32,740 bases of DNA from an uncultured Pelagibacteraceae bacterium (GCA_902588925.1 CACIRB010000008.1:1-32740), one strand, 5' to 3'; shown: positions 7,301-15,793, numbered from the stretch's first letter. The notes: generated by a model from the letters alone, not told the origin. Numbers and translations: made by a program.

Positions 7301-7301
7301 T

Positions 7302-8762
7302 CTAAATCAATTTATCTAATACTTTGGCCGAGGAAAGTACTCCTGGTACCCCTGCGCCCGGGTGAGTTCCAGCACCAACAAAATACAGACCATTGTAAAT
7401 TTCCGATTTATTATGAAATCTAAAATAAGCTGATTGAGTGAATTTAGGCTGAATTGAAAAACCTGATCCATATTTTGTATTAAGTTCTTTCTCAAAATAA
7501 TCAGGCGTAAGATAAAAGTCAGAAACAATATTACTTCTAAGATCAGGCATTAAATCTTTTTCCATTTTGTCAATTACAAGGTTTTTCATTTTTTCACCTT
7601 CTATTTGCCAATCTATATTTGATTGATTATTTGGAACTGGCACTAATACATAAAAACAATCACTTCCTTCAGGAGCCATACTCTTATCTGTTGCAGAGGG
7701 TCTATGAAGATAATAGCTGATATCGTTATTTAATTTTTTATGATCAAAAATATCATCTAAATGTTCTTTATATTTGTTTCCAAATTTAATTGTATGATGT
7801 TCAACGTTTTCATAGACTTTTTTGGTTCCAAAATAATAAACAAATAAACCCATTGAGTAATCCATTCTCTTTTGTTTCCAATCAAACAGCATTGAATTTT
7901 TTAGGTTTTTACTAGTCATTTTTTCATAAAAAGCAGGAGGGTCTGCATTACAAATTACGTTATCAGCTTCAATAATATCTTCATTGTTAACTACAACACC
8001 AGTAATTTTATTATTCTTAGTAATAATTTCTCTTACTTCAGTATTTTTTATTATCTCGATTTCTATCTCCTCCATTAACTTTTCAAATCCTTTAATTATA
8101 TTTCCTGTGCCACCCATTGAATAATGAATGCCCCATTTTTTTTCCAAATAAAGAATTAGTCCATAAATTGATGTAGTTGTGAATGGATTACCACCAACTA
8201 ACAGTGGATGCATACTAAGCATCCTTCTTAATTTTTCATTTTTTACATAAGACGATACTAATGAATAAACTGATTTATAACTCTTAAGTTTTAATAATGC
8301 TGGAAGCTGTTTCATCATAAAAAAAGGTTTATCAAATGGAACATCTGCAAGTTCTAAAAATCCCTTCTCAAAAATTTTTTTGGTAAAACTTACTAAATTT
8401 TCATAACCCAACACATCTTCTTGATTTAAATTTTTAATTTGTTTTTTCATTTCTATTTCATCACCTGAGTAATTAAATTTAGTTTGGTCCTCAAAAACAA
8501 ATTGATACCAAATTTTAAGTGGGGTTAGTTTTATATAATCTTCAGGGTTTTTATTAAACAAACTAAATAATTCGTTAATTAAATATGGAGCTGTTATTAC
8601 TGTTGGCCCAGCATCAAAAGTAAAACCATCTTTTTTAAAAACTCTAGCTCTTCCACCAAGATCTGAGTGTTTTTCAATTAATTTTACTTTATGTCCTTTA
8701 GCTTTCAGTCTTATTGCAGCAGCAATACCACCAAATCCAGATCCAATAACTATAGAATTCAT
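7302..8762 (-). CDS. crtI: Phytoene desaturase (CrtI type)
   Basis: This 486-residue FAD-dependent amine-oxidase-fold enzyme converts phytoene to lycopene by stepwise desaturation and isomerisation at the membrane. The N-terminal dinucleotide motif GSGFGG is at 7-12, followed by EKHSDLGGRARVF and the substrate-region signature FDAGPTVITAPYLI. The C-terminal GAGTHPGAGVPGVLSSAKV (about 463-481) is the bacterial CrtI signature. It begins 39 bp after the F0 subunit b stop on the same strand, with a perfect palindrome just before the start codon. No terminator separates it from atpF, so ATP synthase transcripts may extend into the carotenoid genes. Confidence 0.96.
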   Translation of the reverse strand: MNSIVIGSGFGGIAAAIRLKAKGHKVKLIEKHSDLGGRARVFKKDGFTFDAGPTVITAPYLINELFSLFNKNPEDYIKLTPLKIWYQFVFEDQTKFNYSGDEIEMKKQIKNLNQEDVLGYENLVSFTKKIFEKGFLELADVPFDKPFFMMKQLPALLKLKSYKSVYSLVSSYVKNEKLRRMLSMHPLLVGGNPFTTTSIYGLILYLEKKWGIHYSMGGTGNIIKGFEKLMEEIEIEIIKNTEVREIITKNNKITGVVVNNEDIIEADNVICNADPPAFYEKMTSKNLKNSMLFDWKQKRMDYSMGLFVYYFGTKKVYENVEHHTIKFGNKYKEHLDDIFDHKKLNNDISYYLHRPSATDKSMAPEGSDCFYVLVPVPNNQSNIDWQIEGEKMKNLVIDKMEKDLMPDLRSNIVSDFYLTPDYFEKELNTKYGSGFSIQPKFTQSAYFRFHNKSEIYNGLYFVGAGTHPGAGVPGVLSSAKVLDKLI

Positions 8763-8763
8763 T

Positions 8764-8778
8764 GCTATAATTTATAGC
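8764..8778. promoter_or_regulatory. Perfect palindrome immediately upstream of crtI
   Basis: GCTATAA-A-TTATAGC (minus-strand reading) is an uninterrupted 7-bp inverted repeat with a one-base centre. It ends one base before the crtI ATG at 8760-8762. It contains TATAA on both strands. It could be an operator, a -10 element of a leaderless transcript, or a small structure affecting translation. No Shine-Dalgarno sequence is present in its place. Confidence 0.4.
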
Positions 8779-8801
8779 TTTTTCAGGAAATTGTAAGCGT
8801 A

Positions 8802-9299
8802 TTATGAGTTTATTTTTTTTAGCTGTTCTTTAGTTTCTTCTAAATTTTTTTGAAACACAGCATCAAGTTTTGATTTATCAACTGATGTAGTTATGATTTT
8901 TTTTACTGAGTCCACCGCTATTTTAATTGAAGCATCTTTTATTTCTTTCAATGCAGCCTCTTTCATTTGGCCAATCTTATTTTCAGCCAAACTCTTTTTA
9001 ATCTCTGAGGATTTATGAAATTTGTCATTTAAATCTATAATTAATTTATCCGATTCTTTTTTTGCATTTTCCAAAATTTCATTACTTACTGTAGTAGCGG
9101 TATCTAATTTTTTTTGTGCATTATCGAGTAAAGTTTTTGCCTCTGTTCTCAATTTTTCACTTTCATCTATCTCATTTTTGATATCTGAAATCATACCGTC
9201 AAGCATTTGTGAAACTTTTTGTGGAATCTTAAAATAAACTAAAACACCGATAAAGATTACAAATGAAATTGCTACCCAGAAAGTTGCATCAATTGCCAT
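8802..9299 (-). CDS. atpF: F0F1 ATP synthase subunit b
   Basis: This 165-residue peripheral-stalk subunit starts at the ATG at 9297-9299 (MAIDATFWVAISFVIF). An in-frame upstream start at 9338 would lie inside the preceding gene and adds residues with no family similarity, so I rejected it. An N-terminal membrane helix (about residues 6-25) is followed by a long charged helical region (DEIDESEKLRTEAKTLL and onward) that pairs with b' in the stator. The start overlaps the end of the b' gene by 11 bp. It is the last F0 gene before crtI. Confidence 0.92.
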   Translation of the reverse strand: MAIDATFWVAISFVIFIGVLVYFKIPQKVSQMLDGMISDIKNEIDESEKLRTEAKTLLDNAQKKLDTATTVSNEILENAKKESDKLIIDLNDKFHKSSEIKKSLAENKIGQMKEAALKEIKDASIKIAVDSVKKIITTSVDKSKLDAVFQKNLEETKEQLKKINS

Positions 9300-9879
9300 A
9301 ATATTTATCTCCATTTCTTCTAGATAGATCGTCAACAATTGCTGATATACTGCTATTATTTACTTCAGCACCAATAAGTTTCTGTAGTAACTCAGAAGAT
9401 GTATCTATAGCAATTTTATTTATTTTATCAGGCGCATTATTTCTTAAAGCTTGGATTTCTTCCTCTGCTTTAGATATTTCCTCATCTATTTGTTTATCAA
9501 GCACATCTCTTTTTGCATTTATATCTTTAATAGCTTTCTCTCTTGCTTGATTAAACATACTATTTGCTTCAGTTTTGCTTTTTAATATTATTTGATCGTA
9601 CTCTTTAAGTTTGGTCTCACTATCTTCTCTTTGTTTTTCAGCTGCCTCAATATTTTCTAGAATTTGAGATTTTCTAGATTCTAAGTTGTTGCTAATTTTT
9701 GGAAGAATTAGTTTAGATAAAACTAAATACATTATCCCAAAAGTAAGTACCAACCAGAAAATCTGAGAAACCCAAAACTCAGGATTTAATTGAGGCATAC
9801 CTCCACTTTCAGCTGCAAAAGCTTCTTTAATTAAAAAGAAGCTTAAAAATATTAAATGAAGATATATTTTTTTGACCAT
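9289..9879 (-). CDS. F0F1 ATP synthase subunit b' (second stator b subunit)
   Basis: This 196-residue protein is the b' partner typical of alphaproteobacteria and phototrophs. The ATG at 9877-9879 lies 4 bp after the atpE stop; a TTG start at 9894 is also possible but would overlap atpE. A hydrophobic, signal-like N-terminus (HLIFLSFFLIKEAFAAE) is followed by PQLNPEFWVSQIFWLVLTF, the usual b' membrane helix, and then a long coiled coil (LESRKSQILENIEAAEKQR). It overlaps the atpF start by 11 bp, consistent with 1:1 expression of the two stalk subunits. Confidence 0.9.
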   Translation of the reverse strand: MVKKIYLHLIFLSFFLIKEAFAAESGGMPQLNPEFWVSQIFWLVLTFGIMYLVLSKLILPKISNNLESRKSQILENIEAAEKQREDSETKLKEYDQIILKSKTEANSMFNQAREKAIKDINAKRDVLDKQIDEEISKAEEEIQALRNNAPDKINKIAIDTSSELLQKLIGAEVNNSSISAIVDDLSRRNGDKYYGN

Positions 9880-9883
9880 TAAC

Positions 9884-10111
9884 TTAAAACGCAAATAAAA
9901 TAATCAACGCAACAACTAATCCAAATAATCCTGTTGCTTCAGCAAGTGCGAAACCTAAAAGTAAGTTTGGAAATTGTTTCTGTGCTGCTGATGGGTTTCT
10001 CATAGCACCTGATAAATAATTTCCGAAAATTATTCCAATACCAACACCGGCACCAGCTAAAGCTATTGCTGCTAAACCTGCTCCGATCATTTTTGCTGCT
10101 TCTAATTCCAT
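9884..10111 (-). CDS. atpE: F0F1 ATP synthase subunit c
   Basis: This 75-residue hairpin of two membrane helices forms the rotor ring. The first helix has the glycine-rich GAGVGIGIIFG; the polar loop is RNPSA at 38-42; the ion-carrying carboxylate is E58 in FALAEATGLF. I see no clear sodium-binding signature, so proton coupling is expected. It carries the best Shine-Dalgarno sequence of the window (AGGAGG, 5 nt before ATG), which fits the need for many c copies per complex. Confidence 0.97.
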   Translation of the reverse strand: MELEAAKMIGAGLAAIALAGAGVGIGIIFGNYLSGAMRNPSAAQKQFPNLLLGFALAEATGLFGLVVALIILFAF

Positions 10112-10116
10112 TATAT

Positions 10117-10122
10117 CCTCCT
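10117..10122 (-). promoter_or_regulatory. Consensus ribosome-binding site of atpE
   Basis: On the minus strand AGGAGG stands 5 nt upstream of the atpE ATG, in the context ACAGAGGAGGATATAATG. It is a perfect match to the anti-Shine-Dalgarno core in a genome stretch where most genes have none, presumably to make subunit c in excess over its operon partners. Confidence 0.85.
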
Positions 10123-10128
10123 CTGTTA

Positions 10129-10863
10129 TTAATGGTGTAAATTTAATGCATCATTTAAATAGATGCAGGTTAAAATTGCAAAAACATATGCTTGAAGAAA
10201 AGCAACTAATATCTCCAAACCAGTTAATGCAACTGAAAAACTAAGTGGAAGCCATCCACCAACTATTCCAAGACTAATTACAAAGCCTCCGAAAACTTTC
10301 ATCATTGTATGACCAGCCATCATATTTGCAAATAATCTAACTGATAGACTTATTGGTCTACTTAGATAAGAAATAATCTCTATCACTACTATTAAAGGAA
10401 GTAGCACAGCTGGTACTCCACTTGGTACAAATAATTTTAAATATCCAAAACCATGTTTAATAAATCCTATTACAGTTACGCCAATAAAGATAAATGCAGC
10501 AAGAACAAATGTAACAATAATATGACTAGTTACAGTGAATGTGTACGGTATCATTCCGAACATGTTGCAAAACAAAACAAACATGAACAATGAAAAAATA
10601 AAAGCAAAATACGGTTTTGCTTTAGAACCAGCTGTATCACTTATCATTTTGGAAACAAAAGTGTAGCTAAGTTCCGCTAATAACTGAATTTTATTTGGTA
10701 AGATTGAATTTTTCTTAGATCCTAAATTAAAAATTAATAAAATAGAAACTGTACTTATAATCATAAACAAACTTGCGTTTGTAAAAGATATATCAAATGC
10801 TCCAACTTTTATTTCAGGTCCAATTCTATAAACATCGAATTGGGACATTGGATTTGCTGCCAT
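10129..10863 (-). CDS. atpB: F0F1 ATP synthase subunit a
   Basis: The 244-residue stator channel protein has five or six hydrophobic helices. The essential arginine facing the c-ring is R176, in ISLSVRLFANMMAGH, the family signature. The NMFGMIPYTFTVTSH segment at 100-114 and the C-terminal AFLQAYVFAILTCIYLNDAL are also typical. It sits between atpI (9-bp gap) and atpE (17-bp gap). Length and motifs are those of an intact alphaproteobacterial a subunit. Confidence 0.97.
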   Translation of the reverse strand: MAANPMSQFDVYRIGPEIKVGAFDISFTNASLFMIISTVSILLIFNLGSKKNSILPNKIQLLAELSYTFVSKMISDTAGSKAKPYFAFIFSLFMFVLFCNMFGMIPYTFTVTSHIIVTFVLAAFIFIGVTVIGFIKHGFGYLKLFVPSGVPAVLLPLIVVIEIISYLSRPISLSVRLFANMMAGHTMMKVFGGFVISLGIVGGWLPLSFSVALTGLEILVAFLQAYVFAILTCIYLNDALNLHH

Positions 10864-10872
10864 AGTAGTAAC

Positions 10873-11148
10873 TTATTTTTGCATCTTCTTTGCTGATTTA
10901 ATCACATTCATAATTCCAGCGATCACGCCAACAAAAAAAAATATTAATATAAACCAGGGTTTAGTACCAAAGGTCTTGTCAAAAATAAACCCAATAATTG
11001 TCCCCACAGCAACTGCAGACACAAGTTCTGTGCTCAACTTGAATGCTGTTCCAATAGGTGAGGGATTATCCTTCTTGTTGTAAAGATTTTTCTTAGAAAT
11101 CTTGCTTTTTGCAATCTCTAAGCGAGTTTTAAAAGGGTCTTTTGCCAT
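10873..11148 (-). CDS. atpI: ATP synthase-associated membrane protein AtpI/AtpZ-like
   Basis: This 91-residue protein has a basic N-terminus (KTRLEIAKSKISKK) and two membrane helices (about residues 38-58 and 64-84). The segment STELVSAVAVGTIIGFIFDKTFGTKPWFILIFF with its GxxxG-like turn is the AtpZ/AtpI family pattern. Members are thought to help c-ring assembly or Mg2+ supply. It leads the F0 cluster and starts 9 bp after the smc stop codon, so the ATPase genes appear to be in the smc transcription unit. Confidence 0.88.
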   Translation of the reverse strand: MAKDPFKTRLEIAKSKISKKNLYNKKDNPSPIGTAFKLSTELVSAVAVGTIIGFIFDKTFGTKPWFILIFFFVGVIAGIMNVIKSAKKMQK

Positions 11149-11157
11149 TTATATTGC

Positions 11158-13731
11158 TTAAGCAACCATACTTTCTGCTTTTTGAAGGTCTACAGCAACT
11201 AGTTGGCTTATACCTTTTTGAGGCATAGTTACTCCATATAGTCTGTTCATTTTAGACATTGTTAAGGCGTGGTGAGTAACAATTATAAATTTTGTGTTAG
11301 TAATTTTAATTAACTCCTCAAGCAAGCTACAAAATCTTGTGACGTTAGCATCATCAAGAGGAGCGTCTACTTCATCCAAAACACAAATTGGAGAAGGGTT
11401 GGTTAAGAATACCGCAAAAATTAAAGATAGAGCAGTTAGAGCTTGCTCACCACCAGATAATAGAGTTATAGATTGAAGTCTTTTTCCTGGCGGGCTAACC
11501 AACATTTCTAAACCAGCTTCCAATGGATCATCAGAGTCTACCAATTCAAGTTTGGCATTTCCTCCATTAAAAAGTTTTGTATAAACCTCATTAAATTTTC
11601 TATTAACTTTTTCAAATGCTTCAACAAGTCTTTCTCTCCCTTTTTGATTTAGCTCATCAATACTATCTTTCAGTTTAACAATTGCAGTAACTAGGTCACT
11701 ACGATCTTGTTCCATTTTTTTTATTTCTTCTTCATACTTGCTAGTTTCTTCATCTGCTTTTAAATTGACAGATCCCAATTGATCTCTTTGTTGTTTTTTT
11801 TTATCTAAAGCATCTTCTTGATCTACATGATTTGGAAGTTCTTCAACTCCAAATAAATTTGAATTTTCTAAAATATTTTCTTCTGTTAAATTTAATTCTG
11901 TATTAATTCTATCAAGTAAATCATATTTTCTTTTTTGTAAACCTTCTATGGTTGCTCCTGAGCTAGCTTTCCGCTCTCTTATTTGAATTGATTGCTCTTG
12001 TATTTCATTTAATTGAGTTCTTAACGTTTCAATTTGTTTATCAGTTTCTTCTATAATTTTTTCATTCTCTATTTTTTCTTCATCAGAAATTCTTAAATTT
12101 TCAGAAATTTGACCTTTCCTTTCTGCTTGTACTCTTGGCTGATTTTCTAAATCATTTAATTGTTTAGATAATTTATTTTTTCTTTCAGTTAATTCATTAA
12201 CCATTTTTTCTGAATTAGATAAAAGATTTTTCCAGCTTTCTATTTCAGTTTCTATTGTTTTAATTCTTTCATTTCTTTTTACTGACTCATTCTTTATTGA
12301 TTGATTTTTGCTATATGCATCTGCATACTTTTCTTGAAGTATTTTTATATTTTGAGATTTCTCATTTACACTTAATAACTCTGTTCTTGATCTTTCATTT
12401 TTTAAATCATTAATAAAATCGTCTAATTCCATATTACATCTATCGAGTAATGTAACTGCTTGATTTATCTCATTATTATCAATTAATTCTTTTGCTCTAG
12501 AAATTGAATTTTTTACATTTTTTATAGGACCAATGCTTATTTTAATAGTATCGTCAGCTAGATTGTTAACTACTTCGTCAACTTCTTTTTGCTCTCTTTC
12601 AAGTTCATTTTTTGCATTTTCTAGATCTTCATTAGATAATTTTTCTGTTTCAAAATATTTTGAATCTATCTCAATTAAGTCTGACTTTTCCTCTTTTAAT
12701 CTTTTTTCATTAGAGTTAGCATCAATAATAATACCATTTTCTCTTGTTATATCTTCGTCCAATGTATTCATTGATTTTTTGATAGCTTCAATTTCATCTT
12801 GAGTTCTAGTATTTTCTTCATCAAGGTTCTGTAGCTCTAAATTAAGTCTCTGTATTCTCGATAAATTCTCAATATTTTTTTCTCTAAGTGGAGCAACTTT
12901 ATCAGTCGAAGTTTTTATTAAGTTTTCAATCTCAGATATCTGATTATTGAAACTTTCAACTTCACCTCCTGCCTCAGTATTAATTTCATTTTCAATCCTT
13001 ATTTCCTTATCGATATCCAATAATCTTAGATAATATAGACCAGCCTCTATTTTTTTTATTTCCTCTGAAATTAATTTGTATTTTGTAGCTTCCTCTGCTT
13101 GCTTTTGAAGATTTGCTAATTGTTTTTCTTGTTGTCTTCGTAATTCATCAGCTCTTTTTAAATTATTTTCTGCTGCACCAAGTCTGAGTTCAGCTTCATG
13201 CCTTCTTACATGTAAACCAGAAATTCCAGCAGCTTCCTCAAGTATGGCTCTTCTATCAGTAGGTTTTGCCGTCACTAAAGCCCCAATTCTTCCTTGACTA
13301 ATCATAGAAGGAGAATGTGCACCTGTTGAAAGATCTGCAAAAAACATTTGTGCATCTCTAGCCCTTACCTCTTTGTCATTAATATAAAATTTAGAACCCT
13401 TATCTTTTTCAATTTTTCTTCTGACTTGAATGTTTTCTAATTCACGATATTGGATGGGACCTTCTTTTTCTTTATTCTCTACTTCTATAGAAACTTCAGC
13501 AATATTTTTTGATGCTTTATTAGATGTACCTGAAAAAATTACATCTTCCATTCCTGAACCTCTCATACTTTTTGCAGAGGTCTCTCCCATAACCCATCTT
13601 AAAGATTCTACTATGTTTGATTTCCCACATCCGTTTGGACCCACTATTCCAGTAAGACCTTCTTCTATTAAGAAATTTGTTTTTTCAGCAAATGATTTAA
13701 ATCCATTTAATTGGATTTTTTTAAACTCCAT
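11158..13731 (-). CDS. smc: Short SMC chromosome-segregation ATPase without a recognisable hinge
   Basis: This ABC-type ATPase organises the chromosome. Walker A GPNGCGKS is at 31-38, the signature LLSGGEQ at 757-763, Walker B ICVLDE at 782-787 and the H-loop IVTHH at 817-821, so both head halves are complete. Coiled coil fills roughly 185-390 and 445-690. At 857 residues it is about 300 shorter than usual bacterial SMC (about 1150-1200), and the globular hinge normally found in the middle is not seen. Instead residues 391-445 (starting LADDTIKISIGPIK) form a short, probably helical segment with a single cysteine, so it is not a Rad50 zinc hook either. It lies between dsbA and atpI with gaps of 8 and 9 bp. 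Confidence 0.93.
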   Translation of the reverse strand: MEFKKIQLNGFKSFAEKTNFLIEEGLTGIVGPNGCGKSNIVESLRWVMGETSAKSMRGSGMEDVIFSGTSNKASKNIAEVSIEVENKEKEGPIQYRELENIQVRRKIEKDKGSKFYINDKEVRARDAQMFFADLSTGAHSPSMISQGRIGALVTAKPTDRRAILEEAAGISGLHVRRHEAELRLGAAENNLKRADELRRQQEKQLANLQKQAEEATKYKLISEEIKKIEAGLYYLRLLDIDKEIRIENEINTEAGGEVESFNNQISEIENLIKTSTDKVAPLREKNIENLSRIQRLNLELQNLDEENTRTQDEIEAIKKSMNTLDEDITRENGIIIDANSNEKRLKEEKSDLIEIDSKYFETEKLSNEDLENAKNELEREQKEVDEVVNNLADDTIKISIGPIKNVKNSISRAKELIDNNEINQAVTLLDRCNMELDDFINDLKNERSRTELLSVNEKSQNIKILQEKYADAYSKNQSIKNESVKRNERIKTIETEIESWKNLLSNSEKMVNELTERKNKLSKQLNDLENQPRVQAERKGQISENLRISDEEKIENEKIIEETDKQIETLRTQLNEIQEQSIQIRERKASSGATIEGLQKRKYDLLDRINTELNLTEENILENSNLFGVEELPNHVDQEDALDKKKQQRDQLGSVNLKADEETSKYEEEIKKMEQDRSDLVTAIVKLKDSIDELNQKGRERLVEAFEKVNRKFNEVYTKLFNGGNAKLELVDSDDPLEAGLEMLVSPPGKRLQSITLLSGGEQALTALSLIFAVFLTNPSPICVLDEVDAPLDDANVTRFCSLLEELIKITNTKFIIVTHHALTMSKMNRLYGVTMPQKGISQLVAVDLQKAESMVA

Positions 13732-13739
13732 GCACTAAC

Positions 13740-14318
13740 TTATATCATTTTTTCTAGTGCTTTTTTCAAATTTTTATAATTAAGTTTTTTTTCGAATTTT
13801 TTGTTGTTAATTATTATCGTAGGAGTTGAGCTTACTTGAAAATTTTTTGCACCCTCTATTCGGTCATTTAACACAAAATCCTCAATATTTTTGTTATTTA
13901 CACAAGACTCAAAATCTATAGTGAAACCCTCGTTTTTTAAAAATATCTGCAGATTTTTATTTGCTTCTTCAACAGAGCTTCCCTTCACCCATTTTTGTTG
14001 ATTGGCATATAGACTTTCTAAAATATCAGAATTTCCATCATTATTACATTGCGCAACTTTCGAGGCGTTGAAGGCGGCAATGTCTAAAGGAAAGTGTCTA
14101 AACTCTATTTTAGCAAGCCCTGTATCTAAATATTCTTTTTTAAGTTCTGGATAAACGTTTTTATGGAAATTTGCACAATGGCTACAAGTTAGTGACTCAA
14201 ACGCAATTATAGTTATTTTTGCGTCTTTATTTCCAACAGTAATTCTTTTTATTTCTTCAGCATTTAAATTTGAAAAGCTTCCTAAAACAATTATTGCAAG
14301 TAATATAATTTTTCTCAT
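13740..14318 (-). CDS. DsbA/DsbG-like periplasmic thioredoxin-fold oxidoreductase
   Basis: This 192-residue protein has a signal peptide (residues 1-20, RKIILLAIIVLGSFSNLNA) and a thioredoxin fold. The redox motif C45-S-H-C48 lies in FESLTCSHCANFH and the cis-proline in SSTPTIIIN. It belongs to the DsbA-like 'Thioredoxin_4' group common in alphaproteobacteria and would form or rearrange disulfides in the periplasm. Its ATG overlaps the upstream DciA-like gene by 4 bp (ATGA). Its placement before smc is a gene order shared by many alphaproteobacteria. Confidence 0.9.
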   Translation of the reverse strand: MRKIILLAIIVLGSFSNLNAEEIKRITVGNKDAKITIIAFESLTCSHCANFHKNVYPELKKEYLDTGLAKIEFRHFPLDIAAFNASKVAQCNNDGNSDILESLYANQQKWVKGSSVEEANKNLQIFLKNEGFTIDFESCVNNKNIEDFVLNDRIEGAKNFQVSSTPTIIINNKKFEKKLNYKNLKKALEKMI

Positions 14319-14803
14319 TTTTTTTTATAAACTTTTGATAATTCTGTTAATGATTTTTTAATCTTTTCGTTTCTAACATCTTTGATTTTATCTTGATATC
14401 TACTAATTGCCACATTATTTGATTTAGTTTCATTCGAACTGTTAGTTTTTTGTTCATCATCAAAGCTAATAAATTTAAGCTTTTCAACTACATCATAGCC
14501 AAAAAAAATATTCATTTTATTTAAAATATTTTTTTTTGAATATTCCAAATCTACTTCATGGCCTCTTTTAACCATTACAACTAAAGTGCTCACACCAAAT
14601 CGATTTGAGTTTTTGAATGTTTTAGGGAAACAGATTTTAAATAATTCATTCCCGACTAAATATTTCCAATTACTGAGTGTTTCTGAATAAATGTGACCTT
14701 TTTTATTAATAATTTTTTTTAAATTTTTTGGCAAAGTGTCTTTGAAAGATCTTAACCCTTGAATGCTAGTATTTCTCTGCTTAGTATTATTTTTAAATTG
14801 CAT
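14315..14803 (-). CDS. DciA-like (DUF721) putative helicase loader
   Basis: This 162-residue protein has an N-terminal alpha-beta domain of the DUF721/DciA family: an L-x-K-I-I-x-K-K-G-type opening, a W in LSNWKYLVGNELFKICFP, and a strand-rich VSTLVVMVKRGHEVDLEYSK. DciA proteins load the replicative helicase DnaB in bacteria lacking DnaC. The C-terminal third (from about residue 115) is charged and Asn/Lys rich, probably disordered. Its ATG lies back to back with the mutY ATG (CATATG), so its promoter must lie in mutY. The family assignment is from pattern recognition and moderately secure. Confidence 0.75.
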   Translation of the reverse strand: MQFKNNTKQRNTSIQGLRSFKDTLPKNLKKIINKKGHIYSETLSNWKYLVGNELFKICFPKTFKNSNRFGVSTLVVMVKRGHEVDLEYSKKNILNKMNIFFGYDVVEKLKFISFDDEQKTNSSNETKSNNVAISRYQDKIKDVRNEKIKKSLTELSKVYKKK

Positions 14804-15793
14804 ATGAAAGATCTAATAATAACAAATAAAATTCTCAATTGGTACGATTTAAATAAGAGATCTTTACCTTGGAGAAATAAGGTTTCACAACAAAAGAAGG
14901 AATACTTTACATTGGTTAGTGAGTTCATGTTGCAACAAACTCAGGTTGCTACTGTGATACCTTATTTTAATAGATTTATTAAAAATATTCCTAATATTGA
15001 AAGGTTATCTAAATATAATGATAGAAAATTAATTAAACTCTGGGAAGGTCTTGGATATTATTCAAGAGTAAGAAATTTAAAAAAAACTGCCCAAATAATT
15101 GTTAAAAAATTTAATAAAAAAATACCTAGAGATTATTATGAATTAAAATCATTACCAGGCATTGGTGATTATACAGCAAGTGCAATTTCAGCAATTGCAT
15201 TTAACAAACCAATAGTTCCTTTGGACGGAAATATTGAAAGAGTATTAAAAAGATACCTATATTTAAAAAAACAAAATCAAATTAAAAAAGAATTCTTACA
15301 AGATCAAAAAAAAATTTTTAGTATATCGACAAAAAGATCAAGCGATTATGCACAGGCTTTGATGGAATTGGGTGCATTAATTTGCAAACCCACAAATCCT
15401 AATTGCAACGAATGTCCATTAGCTGATAATTGCAAAGCCTTTAAAAATAAAAATTTTGATTTAATAAAATTGAAAAAAATTAACAAGGAAACTTACTATA
15501 AATTGAATGTTTATAAAAAAAATAATCAATATTTATTAATTAAAAATAATAAATTTAATTTTTTAAAAAATTTAAATATTTTCCCCATGGATCAATTAAA
15601 TAATCCTAAAAATTTTGATAAAGATTTAAATTTTAAAATATCTAATATGAATATGAATATTAAAATTGAATATAAAAAAAAGAAGTACAACTTTGACAAA
15701 AATATTAATTGGATAAATCCTGCAAAACTTCAAAATTATGTACTCCCAACATTTACCAAAAAGATAATAAAATTTTTAGAAAGTCGAAAATGA
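14804..15793 (+). CDS. mutY: A/G-specific adenine glycosylase
   Basis: This enzyme removes adenine mispaired with 8-oxoguanine. At 329 residues it has catalytic E40 (SEFMLQQTQV), the helix-hairpin-helix LPGIGDYTASA (117-127) with catalytic D141 (VPLDGNIERV), and the [4Fe-4S] ligands C194, C201, C204 and C210 (C-x6-C-x2-C-x5-C). The C-terminal NUDIX-like 8-oxoG recognition domain (about 225-329) is degenerate and Lys/Asn rich. I chose the ATG at 14804; a start at 14759 would sit inside the opposite gene. The stop overlaps the next ATG (ATGA). It lies near ccrM and rnhB, a frequent alphaproteobacterial arrangement. Confidence 0.96.
   Translation: MKDLIITNKILNWYDLNKRSLPWRNKVSQQKKEYFTLVSEFMLQQTQVATVIPYFNRFIKNIPNIERLSKYNDRKLIKLWEGLGYYSRVRNLKKTAQIIVKKFNKKIPRDYYELKSLPGIGDYTASAISAIAFNKPIVPLDGNIERVLKRYLYLKKQNQIKKEFLQDQKKIFSISTKRSSDYAQALMELGALICKPTNPNCNECPLADNCKAFKNKNFDLIKLKKINKETYYKLNVYKKNNQYLLIKNNKFNFLKNLNIFPMDQLNNPKNFDKDLNFKISNMNMNIKIEYKKKKYNFDKNINWINPAKLQNYVLPTFTKKIIKFLESRK

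Noticed and set aside
9300..9338. Upstream start for subunit b, adding 13 residues
   Set aside because: It lies inside the b' coding region and the added residues do not match b subunits; MAIDATFW at 9299 does.
12533..12802. Serine-rich plus-strand frame within smc
   Set aside because: It is antisense to the coiled coil, whose Glu/Lys-rich codons read as Ser/Phe/Leu on the other strand.
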